Source: CAWAYH01 sp963786195
GTDB lineage: Bacteria > Acidobacteriota > Vicinamibacteria > Vicinamibacterales > 2-12-FULL-66-21
Assembly: GCA_963786195.1 (NCBI GenBank)
Contig: CAWAYH010000006.1
Coordinates: 1 to 64,000 of the forward strand
Direction of reading: 5' to 3'
Length of the DNA stretch: 64,000 bases
Shown: in pieces, positions 35,438-43,743 of the stretch
Layout of the letters: each line of letters opens with the position of its first letter
Position numbering within the stretch: position 1 is the stretch's first letter
Position numbers and translations under genes: made by a program
Notes under the pieces: generated by a model
What the model saw: the letters and a program-made list of their open reading frames with translations, nothing else
What the model was told of the DNA's origin: nothing
The model's database searches: none

Positions 35438-35983
35438 ATGCCGAGGTGGCTTATAGCGAAGTTAATAGTATTTGGCCTGGCGCTCACGCTGGTCGCCGTC
35501 ACCGCGGCGGCGCAGACCCGGCCTGACTTCTCGGGACGCTGGGCGGCGGTGCCCGAACCGGCCGCTGCGGGCGGCGGCCGCGGCGGACAGAATGCCCCGG
35601 GCACCATGGGCAGCGGCTGGGGGACGGAAATCACGATCAACCAGAACGCCTCGACGCTCGCCGTCGACCGGGCGCAATTCTCTCAGTACGACATGCAGCC
35701 GCCGATGCGGTTCACCTACGCGCTGGACGGATCCGAAAGCCGCAACACGATCAACATGGGCCGGGGCCCGCAGCCGCTCGTGTCGAAGGCGGCCTGGCAG
35801 GACGCCACGCTGATCATCTCGACCAGCTATCCCTTCAGCAATGCGCAGAACGGCAAGCCGGACGCCATCGAGGTCACGCAGGTGCTCTCCCTCGACGCGT
35901 CCGGATCGCTCGTCATCACGACCACGCGCAGCCTGGCTGGCGCGCAACCGTCAACGGTGACGACAACGTACAGGAAAGGCTAG
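35438..35983 (+). CDS. Secreted protein of unknown function
   Basis: A 181-residue exported protein. The ATG at 35438 gives MPRWLIAKLIVFGLALTLVA, a signal peptide ending near AAAQTRPDFSGRW. The DFSGRW start, the glycine-rich EPAAAGGGRGGQN linker and the repeat-like beta strands (GWGTEITINQNASTLAVDRA, LVSKAAWQDATLIISTSYPF, ASGSLVITTTRSLAGAQ) are common in acidobacterial secreted proteins that sense or bind small ligands. I know of no assigned function. An extended frame to 35285 reads through the palindromic element and is judged spurious. The element supplies the immediate 5' leader, so it may carry the promoter or affect expression. Confidence 0.7.
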   Translation: MPRWLIAKLIVFGLALTLVAVTAAAQTRPDFSGRWAAVPEPAAAGGGRGGQNAPGTMGSGWGTEITINQNASTLAVDRAQFSQYDMQPPMRFTYALDGSESRNTINMGRGPQPLVSKAAWQDATLIISTSYPFSNAQNGKPDAIEVTQVLSLDASGSLVITTTRSLAGAQPSTVTTTYRKG

Positions 35984-36017
35984 AAGCGGTCTCATGAACC
36001 TGATGCTTGTTCCCCGG

Positions 36018-36116
36018 CGCGAGCGAGCATGGCGAGCGAGCCACGCGACCGGAGCGCGCCCGCGAAGCGGCGCGCGAGAGAGCGTGTGGGGGAGTCCGAG
36101 GGGCGAAGCCCCTCGG
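36018..36116 (+). repeat. GC-rich ~99-bp dispersed repeat, copy A
   Basis: The copy runs GCGAGCGAGCATGGCGAGCG and on through GACCGGAGCGCGCC, GCGAAGCGGCGCGCGAGAG, GTGTGGGGGAGTCCGAGG, ending in a perfect hairpin of CCGAGGGGC, GAA and GCCCCTCGG. The same sequence occurs inverted at 41717-41814 with only a few differences. It sits between the convergent ends of two genes. Confidence 0.85.
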
Positions 36117-36139
36117 TGAGGTTGACGCCGCCGGAGACG

Positions 36140-37201
36140 TCACGTTCGACGCCGCCACCGGCTGAGCGTGCAGGCTCGTGAAGGCGCGGCGAAGTCCGAC
36201 GGCCGCGGCTCTCCGGGGTTGGCCATGAGGATCCGCACGTCATCGTCTATCCATTCCATGATGCCGCGGCTCACGGTGCCCTTCTGCGGGCCGAGGTTCA
36301 GATAGTCGACGGCCATCGGCGTCACACTGTCATCCACGCGCACCTTGGCGTGGACGATCACCTGACCGCCGAATACCACCTTCACCTCGTTACCCACCGA
36401 GGTACGCGATCCGTAGGCGAGCCACTGCTCCGACATCGGTTCACCGTCGCGGACGAGCTCGACGGGCACCCACTCGCCTTCGAGCCGCCGCAGCAGCGGC
36501 GTGAGCGCGATCTCGAATGCCGATGGATCCACCGTTTCCGTCGGCGGCGGAGGCAACGGTTGGGGCGTGCCGCCCGTCACGTTGGCGGGCCGTTCGGCCG
36601 ACGCGCGGTGGAGTCGCTCCAGCGCGTGGCCGCTTCCGGCCCGGGTCGCAAACGCCGCGGGCCGCGTGGCGCCGACGACCCCGAGACACAACGTCAGGTG
36701 GTCGCCAGTCAGTTCGTAGAGACCGTAGCAGCACTGGCCGGCTTCCGGGCCCTCCACGAACTCGATGTCAATCCGGCACGGTGCGGCTTCCACGTCGATC
36801 GAGAACACGCCTTCGTAGTTCGCTTCGGGCGACTCGGTGCGAAACCGGTCGCCATCGATCAGCAGCCGCGACTGCGCGAGCGACTGGCCGGGCACGGTGT
36901 GGCCGTCAACCTCCAGGCTGGTGAAGCGCCAATCGCCCTCGAGCGCGCGCAGTTGCTGCACGTGACGCGAGAGCGCCGGCCAGCTCGCGAAGCCGGTCTG
37001 ACGGGCCACGACGGACTGCGCGTCGGCGAGACGGAAGCCGGCCGTGCGCACAGCAGCGGCGTTCATCTGCCGAGCCTCCGGCAGGTGATCGATGAACGAC
37101 TGCGCGGCCGCCGGGGCGCCGTCCTTCAATTGCGCCAGCAGCGTCTTGGCCTGACTTCGAAGATGATCGAGATTGGGTCGGGCGGGAAGCTTCTTGTCCA
37201 C
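36140..37201 (-). CDS. TIGR03067-domain protein with two repeats and an ankyrin-associated N-terminus
   Basis: A 353-residue protein. The GTG at 37201 has GGAGG five bases upstream and gives VDKKLPARPNLDHLRSQAKT, the LDHLRxQAKxLL region seen before TIGR03067 or ankyrin-like repeats. Two TIGR03067 modules follow: RALEGDWRFTSLEVDGHTVP through YGLYELTGDHLTLCLGVVGA, and LLRRLEGEWVPVELVRDGEP through GPQKGTVSRGIMEWIDDDVR. The final residues (ACTLSRWRRRT) fit the usual end. TIGR03067 modules are beta-rich and common in Planctomycetes and Acidobacteria; the function is unknown. No signal peptide. Its 3' end lies 24 bases from repeat copy A. Confidence 0.8.
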   Translation of the reverse strand: MDKKLPARPNLDHLRSQAKTLLAQLKDGAPAAAQSFIDHLPEARQMNAAAVRTAGFRLADAQSVVARQTGFASWPALSRHVQQLRALEGDWRFTSLEVDGHTVPGQSLAQSRLLIDGDRFRTESPEANYEGVFSIDVEAAPCRIDIEFVEGPEAGQCCYGLYELTGDHLTLCLGVVGATRPAAFATRAGSGHALERLHRASAERPANVTGGTPQPLPPPPTETVDPSAFEIALTPLLRRLEGEWVPVELVRDGEPMSEQWLAYGSRTSVGNEVKVVFGGQVIVHAKVRVDDSVTPMAVDYLNLGPQKGTVSRGIMEWIDDDVRILMANPGEPRPSDFAAPSRACTLSRWRRRT

Positions 37202-37408
37202 GTGTCCTCCATGCATCACCTGGGGTCCGCAACCAGGCTGCACGAAGGATCGTGCGTGAACGGAAGCATCATGAAGGTGAGTTGCACTCTTCCCGCGGAC
37301 CCGGCGGCGTCCTTCACGCCGACGTCCATATTAGAGCAAAATCTGTGACGATCGCCACTGGACGCGGTACGAGGTCACCGCGTTGCTCGGCAGCGGAGGC
37401 ATGACACG

Positions 37409-38584
37409 ATGCGAAGGCGAACGCTTCTGGCAGCGACCAGTCGGGCAGCCCTGGGTGCCGTGCTCTTCCCAGTCGCCGGCTGCTCGCGAACCGATCGGAC
37501 GTCGACTGGTGCGCCGGTCAGCACAGTACCGAAGGACCTGATCGCAGATCTCGAGAAGGAGATCCCGCGGCTGATGACCGAGGCCACGCTGCCTGGGCTG
37601 TCGATCGCGATCATCAAGGACGCGCAGGTCGCCTGGCGACGAGGGTTTGGTGCCAGGGATGCCGCCTCCGGCGCGCCGGTGGACACGGACACGGTCTTTG
37701 AAGCCGCCTCCATGAGCAAGCCGGTGTTTGCGTACCTGGTGCTGAAGCTGTGTGAGAGAGGCGTCCTGAATCTCGACACGCCGCTGACGAAGTACACGCC
37801 AGAGCGTCTCCTCCAGGGCGATCCGCGCCTGGACCTCATCACACCACGCCATATCCTTTCTCACACGAGCGGCCTTCAGAATTATCGATCGCCTGAAAAG
37901 CCTCTGGCGATCCACTTCGCTCCAGGCGAGCGGTGGCTCTACTCCGGCGAGGGCTACATCTATCTGCAGTCGGTGGTGACGCATCTGACTGGACACACGA
38001 ATCCCAACGCGTGCGGCACTTACGAGGCGGGCGTGAAGGTCTGCGCGACCGATATCGACGACTACATGAAGGCAAACCTGCTCAGACCGCTCGGCATGAC
38101 ATCGAGCGGGTACGTGTGGAACGCCACGTTCGACGCTCGAGCCGCCCGGCCGCACGACGCGAAGGGCATACCGTTCCCGAAAGACCGCCATCCGACGGCC
38201 ACCGACGCAGCGCGGTACGGGGCGCCGGGAGGCCTGCTCTCGACGCCGACAGACTACGCGAGGTTCTTGATCGAAGTGATCGACCCGAAGGCGGGTGATG
38301 CGTTTCGGCTCACGAAAGACAGCCTGACGGAAATGGTTCGGCCGGTCGTGAAGGTCCCCGACGATCCACACTCCAGCGCGTGGGCGCTGGGCTGGCAGAT
38401 CCTTCCCTCCGACCAGGGCAACGTGATCGCGCACGGCGGGGACAATCCGGGGTTTCATGCGTTCGCCGCCGCGTCGGTGGAGCGAAAGTCGGGCTTTGTC
38501 GTGATGACGAACGGTGACAGTGGACCGGGCGTCCTGCAAAAGCTCAACACGGGAGAGACGATGAAGCGGGTGCTCGCCGGCTGA
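37409..38584 (+). CDS. Class C beta-lactamase-fold serine hydrolase, lipoprotein or Tat-type signal
   Basis: An intact 391-residue secreted serine hydrolase. The N-terminus MRRRTLLAATSRAALGAVLF then PVAGCSRTD suggests a Tat- or lipoprotein-type signal (lipobox VAGC). The active-site motifs are SMSK (SxxK) in FEAASMSKPVFAYLVLK, YSGEGY in the YxN position, and HGG in VIAHGGDNPGFHAFAAAS. The fold covers class C beta-lactamases, DD-peptidases and esterases; activity here cannot be fixed and resistance should not be assumed. It lies upstream of, and same strand as, the PadR-ADOP pair, with 110 bases between holding a promoter and operator. Confidence 0.88.
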   Translation: MRRRTLLAATSRAALGAVLFPVAGCSRTDRTSTGAPVSTVPKDLIADLEKEIPRLMTEATLPGLSIAIIKDAQVAWRRGFGARDAASGAPVDTDTVFEAASMSKPVFAYLVLKLCERGVLNLDTPLTKYTPERLLQGDPRLDLITPRHILSHTSGLQNYRSPEKPLAIHFAPGERWLYSGEGYIYLQSVVTHLTGHTNPNACGTYEAGVKVCATDIDDYMKANLLRPLGMTSSGYVWNATFDARAARPHDAKGIPFPKDRHPTATDAARYGAPGGLLSTPTDYARFLIEVIDPKAGDAFRLTKDSLTEMVRPVVKVPDDPHSSAWALGWQILPSDQGNVIAHGGDNPGFHAFAAASVERKSGFVVMTNGDSGPGVLQKLNTGETMKRVLAG

Positions 38585-38635
38585 CGTCTGCCCGCGCCGT
38601 AACCCGGATTACCGCCCTATAGCCTGATCCACCTG

Positions 38636-38685
38636 TTGACATTCCACACGAGCCGCGGCATCATTCCTGTGGAATCTCCACAGGA
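38636..38685 (+). promoter_or_regulatory. Promoter and palindromic operator of the second PadR-ADOP operon
   Basis: TTGACA (38636-38641) is a consensus -35. Two inverted repeats follow. ATTCCACA (38641-38648) pairs with TGTGGAAT (38668-38675). TCCTGTGGA (38665-38673) pairs with TCCACAGGA (38677-38685) around three bases, a 21-base perfect palindrome. The latter overlaps the AGGAG ribosome site of padR, so binding could block both transcription and translation start. A PadR autoregulatory site is inferred. Confidence 0.65.
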
Positions 38686-38694
38686 GCCACCCGC

Positions 38695-39039
38695 GTGCAG
38701 ACGAAGCTCGACATCCTCCAGGGCACGCTCGATCTGATGGTCCTCCGCACGTTGTCCACCCTGGGACCGCTCCACGGGTACGGCATCGCGCGCCGGATCG
38801 AGCAGGTCAGCGGCGACCACGTCATCCTGAATCAGGGCACGATCTACACCTCGCTGGTCCGGCTCGAACACCGGGGATGGATTCGATCGAAGTGGGGCGT
38901 GTCGGAGAACAACCGGCGCGCGAAGTTCTACAGCATCACCAGAGCCGGCGAGAAGCAGCTCGCGGCCGAGACCGAGATCTGGGAGCGGCTCGCGGCCGTG
39001 ATGGGACGCATCCTGGCGGAGGGAGGGCCCAACCGATGA
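38695..39039 (+). CDS. PadR-family transcriptional regulator (acidobacterial type), intact
   Basis: A 114-residue winged-helix regulator: VQTKLDILQGTLDLMVLRTL then STLGPLHGYGIARRIEQVSG. The wing carries NQGTIYTSLVRLEHRGWIRS and KWGVSENNRRAKFYSITRAG, and the C-terminal dimerisation helix is EKQLAAETEIWERLAAVMGR. The GTG at 38695 follows AGGAG. The LQGTLDxxxLRTL and NNRRAKFYxxT patterns are those of the PadR group linked to ADOP permeases. Its stop overlaps the ADOP start (ATGA), so the two are translated together. It is likely autoregulated at the palindrome just upstream. Confidence 0.92.
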   Translation: MQTKLDILQGTLDLMVLRTLSTLGPLHGYGIARRIEQVSGDHVILNQGTIYTSLVRLEHRGWIRSKWGVSENNRRAKFYSITRAGEKQLAAETEIWERLAAVMGRILAEGGPNR

Positions 39040-41626
39040 AATCCTGGCTGCGCACCTTCTGGTCGCGAACGTGGGCGGCGTTGAGGACCGACCGCCTGGA
39101 TCGCGACTTCGACGAAGAGCTGACCACGCATCTGGAGCTGCTGATCGATGAAGGCCGCGCGCGAGGACTCTCGCGCGCCGAGGCACGGCGTGAGGCGCTG
39201 CGCCGGCTCGGGCGGCCGGAGTCGCTGCGGGAGGACCATCGCGATCAGCGAGGCGTGCCGTTGCTGGACGCGCTGGCGCTGGACGTCCGCTATGCGGTCC
39301 GCATGCTGCGGAAGGCGCCCGCGTTCACCGCGGTCGTCACCATCTCGCTCGCGCTCGGCATCGGGGCCAACACCGCGCTCTTCAGCGTGGTCGACGGCCT
39401 GTTGCTTCGCTCGCTGCCAGTGCGGGACCCGGATCGCCTCGTGCACGCCATGCAGGTCCTGCCGGCGATGGGCATCCGCAAGAAGATGGAGGCGTTTCCG
39501 AAGCGCACCTTCGACGAGGTCCGCGCGCACACCGACATCGTGTCCGCGCTCGTCGGCTTCAGGCGCCTCGATCGTCCCGTGGTCGCCATCGACGGGAGCG
39601 TCGAGCCGAGCCGCCAGGTCGATCGGGTGTCGGACAACTTCTTTCGCGAGCTCGGGGTGGCGCCGATCCTCGGCCGGGCGCCGGACTCGTCGGACGCGGC
39701 CGTGGCCATCATCAGCGATCGACTGTGGCGGGACCGGTTCGAAGGCAGTCCGAGCGTACTCGGCCGCTTGCTGACGATCGATGGCCGGGGCTTCGAGATC
39801 GTCGGCGTCGCCCCGCGCCAGTTTCTGGGCCTCTCGCTCGAAAGCGCGACGGAGATCTGGACCTCGGCGGCCACGCCGACAGATCTGCAGATGATCGTGC
39901 GGCTGCAACCGGGAGTCACGTCACGCGCAGGCGCAGGCCGCGATGCAGGTGTTCTTCCCTCAGCCGCCCCAGCTGCCGAGAGATCTGCACATGGAGGTCG
40001 AGGTCTTTCCTGCAGGTAAGGGACTCTCTCAGCTGCGCGCGCAGTACGAGCGTCCGCTGCTCGCGCTCGTGGTGCTCGTGACGCTGGTGCTGCTGACGAC
40101 CTGCACGAATGTCGGCAACCTGCTCATGCTGCGGCACACGGCGCGCAGGCGCGAGCTGACGGTGCGCGCCGCGCTCGGCGCGCGCCGATCGCGATTGATG
40201 ATGCAATACCTGGTCGAGAGCCTGATGCTGGCGGCCATGGGCGGTCTCCTGGCGCTCGCGTTCGCACGGTGGGGCGTCGCGATCATCCTCTCGATGCTCC
40301 CGCTGCCCGCTTTTCCGGAAGGCCTGAGATTCCAGGCTGACGCTCGCACGCTCGGATTCGCTGCCGGTCTGTCGCTGCTGAGCGCGCTGCTCTTCGGGCT
40401 GGCGCCGGCATGGCGCGCGGCACAGGTCGATCTCACAGGCGCGCTCCGATCGAGTCAGACCGGCACGCCGACCAGGACCACGCGTCGTCTCGGCCGGCTC
40501 CTCGTCGCCTGCCAGGTCGGGCCTGTCGGTCCTCCTGCTGGTTGGCGCCGGACTGTTCGTGCAGACGCTGCGCAATCTGACGCGCCATGACGTCGGCTTC
40601 AATCCCGATCGCCTGTTACAGGTGCTGATCGATACGCGTTTCGCCGGCTATCGTGAGGGGCAGGTCGGCGCCGTTTATCGTCTGCTGCTCGAGCGCGTGT
40701 CGGCGATCCCCGGCGTCCAGTCGGTCACCGGCATACGAAATCCGATCATGCGCCACAGCCTCAGTCGGGCCGTTGTGACGCTGCCGGGCCTCGAACGCGG
40801 GCCCGACGAATCGTGGGACGCGGCCGATGTCGGTCCGTTCTTCTTCGAGACGCTCGGTATCCCCGTGCTTCGCGGGCGTACGTTCACCGCGGCCGACTTC
40901 GAACAGGAAGGCCCCGTCTACGTGGTCAACGAAGCGTTCGTCAAGCGCTACTACCCGAACGAGGATCCGGTGGCCAGACAGATCGGGATCATCGGCGTCG
41001 TCGGCGACGTCAAGGTGGCAGGTGTGCGCGCGCCGGGCGGGCCGATGATGTACATGCTGTCGCAACGGGAGCCGGATCGACTGAACGCACTGGAGGTCCG
41101 CGCGGCCGGAGACCCCGAGGCGATCGTGCCTGCGATCCGCGAAGAACTGCGGCGCATGAACCCGCGCCTGCTGGTCGACATCAGGACCATGCGCCAGGAG
41201 ATCGATCGGGACATCGCGAGGGAACGAATGGTGGCCGCGATCAGCGGCTTCTTCAGCGTGCTGGGGCTGCTGCTCGCATCGATCGGCATCTTCGGCGTGG
41301 CATCCTACAGCGTCGCGCAGAGGACGCCTGAACTGGGGATTCGCATGGCGCTCGGCGCCGGCCGCTGGTCGCTCGTCCGCGAATCCATGGGAGACACGGT
41401 GCGGGTCTTCGGCATCGGACTGATTGCTGGAATCGTCGCGGCCATCGCCGCCGTCCGGCTGGCTTCCAGCTTCATGTCCGACCTGTTGTTCGGGCTCACT
41501 GCCACCGACGCGGCCAACCTGGCCGGGGCCGTGGCCGTGATGGTGGCGGTCGCGCTGGCGGCCTGCGTCCTGCCCGCGCGCAGGGCGACGAGAATCGATC
41601 CGCTCATCGCCATCCGCTGCGATTGA
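39036..41626 (+). CDS. ADOP-family ABC transporter permease 4, two frameshifts
   Basis: A PadR-linked ADOP of about 863 residues. The N-terminal cytoplasmic segment LDRDFDEELTTHLELLIDEG then ARREALRRLGRPESLREDHR is typical. AAVVTISLALGIG-like text (TAVVTISLALGIGANTALFS) is the first helix. The periplasmic core contains PIVGRAP-like RELGVAPILGRAP. FtsX 1 is LVLLTTCTNVGNLLMLRHTA then RRRELTVRAALGARRSRLMM; FtsX 2 is ASIGIFGVASYSVAQRTPEL then GIRMALGAGRWSLVRES. It ends RATRIDPLIAIRCD. Frame breaks are near 39922 and 40515 (an extra G in a GGG run would explain the second). The ATG at 39036 overlaps the padR stop. Cargo unknown. Confidence 0.88.
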
Positions 41627-41682
41627 GGCGCGGCGGCAGCCGTCACGTCCTCTTTACACGTGGTCTCTGCACGAGCGGCGTT

Positions 41683-41701
41683 ATAGTCATGCCATGACTA
41701 T
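41683..41701. promoter_or_regulatory. 19-base perfect palindrome over the phosphatase start codon
   Basis: ATAGTCATG (41683-41691) and CATGACTAT (41693-41701) flank a single C. The right arm contains the ATG at 41694. It could be an operator or an mRNA hairpin hiding the start. TATAGT within its left edge resembles a -10 box, but no matching -35 lies at the right distance. Confidence 0.45.
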
Positions 41702-43300
41702 CCGCGCATCCTGGATCCGAGGGGCTTCGCCCCTCGGACTCCCCCACACGCGCTCTCGCGCGCCGCTTCGCCGGCGCGCTCCGGTCGCGTGGCTCGCTCG
41801 CGCTGCTCGCTCGCACCGTGGAACGGGCGGCAGGATCGTGACAGCTTCTCGCGGCATTCGCGCTCGCGGGAGCCCTGCTCACGCAGGTTGCGGCCGGCGC
41901 TGCGCAGCAGACCGGTGCCTCTCCCGATCTCGTCAGGCTGTCAGACGCGGTCCTGACACGTCTACCGGAGGACTGGCGGGCGCCCGCGCTCAGGCACGTT
42001 CGAGCGACTGCCGTCGAACAGAAGCGGTTCCTGACGCTCTCCGAGGAAGTACTCCGTCAGACGCTCGTCCGGTTGCTGGCGCGCCTTCCCGCCGCCGACG
42101 ACTTCCTCAAAGCGCAGCTCACAAAGGACACGTCGCCTCGCGTGCGGACGACGATCGCTCAGGCGATGGCGGGCGACACGCGGTGGATGTCGCACCCCGA
42201 AACAGCCGCGCTCATTGAAAGCGTCGTCGCTTCCGATCCGGATCCGACGGTGTCGCTGGCCGCGCTCGAATCACTGCGCAGGTGGCGGATGCGACGTTTG
42301 ACGACGCTGCTCAACGAGCGCGTGGCGTCGGCGACGAAGAGCGGCGAAGTCAAGGCGCTCGACAGGCTGCTCGACGAGCAGGAGCGATGGATCAGCCTCG
42401 AACGCGGCACCATGCTGCCGGCGTTCATCCGCGCGCCCGTTCCGGTCTTCAGCGCGATTCCGTCCGACCGTCCCATCAGGGCCGTGGCCTTCGGCGATTT
42501 CGGCACGGGCTCGTCGGCCCAGAAAGCACTCGGCGAGACGCTCGCCGCGTATCACAAGACGCGCCCCTTCGATTTCGGCATCACGCTCGGCGACAACTTC
42601 TACAGCGTCGGGATGGAAAGCCCATCGGACCCGCGCTGGCGGTCGCAGTGGGAAGAAATCTACGGACCGCTCGGCATCACGTTCTACGCGGCGCTTGGAA
42701 ATCACGACTGGGGACATCCCGACAGCCCGGCGGCGGAAATCCAGTACTCCACGAAGACAACGACGTGGCGGATGCCGAGCTCGTACTACACGTTTACAGC
42801 GGGAGCCGTCCAGTTCTTCGCGCTGGACACGCAGAGCGTCGCGCTTTCGGAGCGTCAGCTGCAGTGGCTGGACAAAGAGCTGTCGCGCAGCCAGGCGCGG
42901 TGGAAGGTGGTCTACGGCCATCATCCGATCTTCTCGGGCGGGGCGTACGAAGATCGTCCGGATCTCATCGCGAAGCTGCTGCCGCTCCTTCGCAATCGCG
43001 CGGACGTCTACATCTGCGGCCACGACCACAACCTTCAGGCGCTGAGGCCAGAAGGCAACCTGCACTTTTACGTCGCGGGCGGCGGCGGCGCGGGGTTGTA
43101 CGATCTGCGCCAGTACCGAGCGTTCGGTGTTTGCTAGCAGCTCGAACGGCTTTGCCGTCATCGACGCGGACGCCACGACGCTGACTGTGAGCCTGGTCGA
43201 TGGCATCGGCAAGACGCTCTATACGGACACGTTGAAGAAGGATAGGACGTCGGCGGGACCGGGACCGGGCAGCCCTGTTCCGGGGAGGATTCCGCGATGA
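41694..43300 (+). CDS. Metallophosphoesterase (acid-phosphatase-like), 5' end disrupted by a repeat and frameshifts
   Basis: A secreted calcineurin-type phosphatase. The signal peptide core LLAAFALAGALLTQVAAGAA is readable at about 41850-41910 but is out of frame with the ATG at 41694; the dispersed repeat (copy B) lies between them. A helical repeat region follows (LPAADDFLKAQLTKDTSPRV). The catalytic motifs are complete: GDFGTG, GDNFYSVGME, GNHDWGH, YGHHPIFSGG and CGHDHN. A final frame break near 43125 restores FASSSNGFAVIDADATTLTV to a TGA at 43300. The thioredoxin gene starts at an overlapping ATGA. It hydrolyses phosphate esters in the periplasm; the substrate is unknown. Confidence 0.8.
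41717..41814 (-). repeat. GC-rich ~98-bp dispersed repeat, copy B (inverted relative to copy A)
   Basis: The minus strand carries the same sequence as 36018-36116, including the hairpin CCGAGGGGC, GAA, GCCCCTCGG (here 41717-41737) and the GCGGCGCGCGAGAG and GTGTGGGGGAGTC stretches. The copies differ at a few positions (for example GCCGGCG for GCCCGCG). It lies inside the 5' coding end of the phosphatase gene, between the start codon and the signal-peptide core. Confidence 0.85.
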
Positions 43301-43743
43301 TGGCCTGGAAAACACTCCTGTTGATCGCCGCCGTGCTGGCTGCGCCTGCGCAGCGACCATCCGCCGGTTACGACCCATCGCGCGATCCGGCGCAGGATCT
43401 CGAGAACCTCATCAAGCAGAATCGTGAGGGCAAGCGCATCCTGCTCGTCGTCGGCGGCGAGTGGTGTTCCTGGTGCCACACGCTCGAGGCGTACGTGAAG
43501 GACGAACCTGAGATTCAAGCCGCCTGGTCGGCCAGCTTCCTGACGCTCAAGGTCAACTTCAGCAGGGAGAACGAAAACAAGACGTTCCTCTCCAGATATC
43601 CAGAGATCTCCGGATATCCGCACATCTTTGTGCTCGACAAGGACGGAAAGCTGCTCCATTCGCAGGACTCGTCTCCGCTCGAGAGCGGGAAGAGCTACTC
43701 GAAGGAAAAGATGAAGGCGTTCCTCGAAAAATGGAAGGCGTAA
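43297..43743 (+). CDS. Secreted thioredoxin-like protein with WCSWC active site
   Basis: An intact 148-residue exported thioredoxin-fold protein. MMAWKTLLLIAAVLAAPAQR is a signal peptide. RILLVVGGEWCSWCHTLEAY holds the CxxC redox pair, as in the thioredoxin_7/DsbD-gamma-like group. FLSRYPEISGYPHIFVLDKD carries the cis-proline region (GYPH), and SKEKMKAFLEKWKA ends the fold. Its ATG overlaps the phosphatase stop and its end overlaps the ankyrin gene start by 13 bases, so the three genes are tightly coupled. It is probably a periplasmic thiol reductase or isomerase. Confidence 0.88.
   Translation: MMAWKTLLLIAAVLAAPAQRPSAGYDPSRDPAQDLENLIKQNREGKRILLVVGGEWCSWCHTLEAYVKDEPEIQAAWSASFLTLKVNFSRENENKTFLSRYPEISGYPHIFVLDKDGKLLHSQDSSPLESGKSYSKEKMKAFLEKWKA

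Noticed and set aside
37409..38584. Calling the serine hydrolase an antibiotic-resistance beta-lactamase
   Set aside because: The fold and SxxK/YxN/HxG motifs fit, but the same motifs occur in esterases and DD-peptidases, so substrate specificity cannot be read from them.
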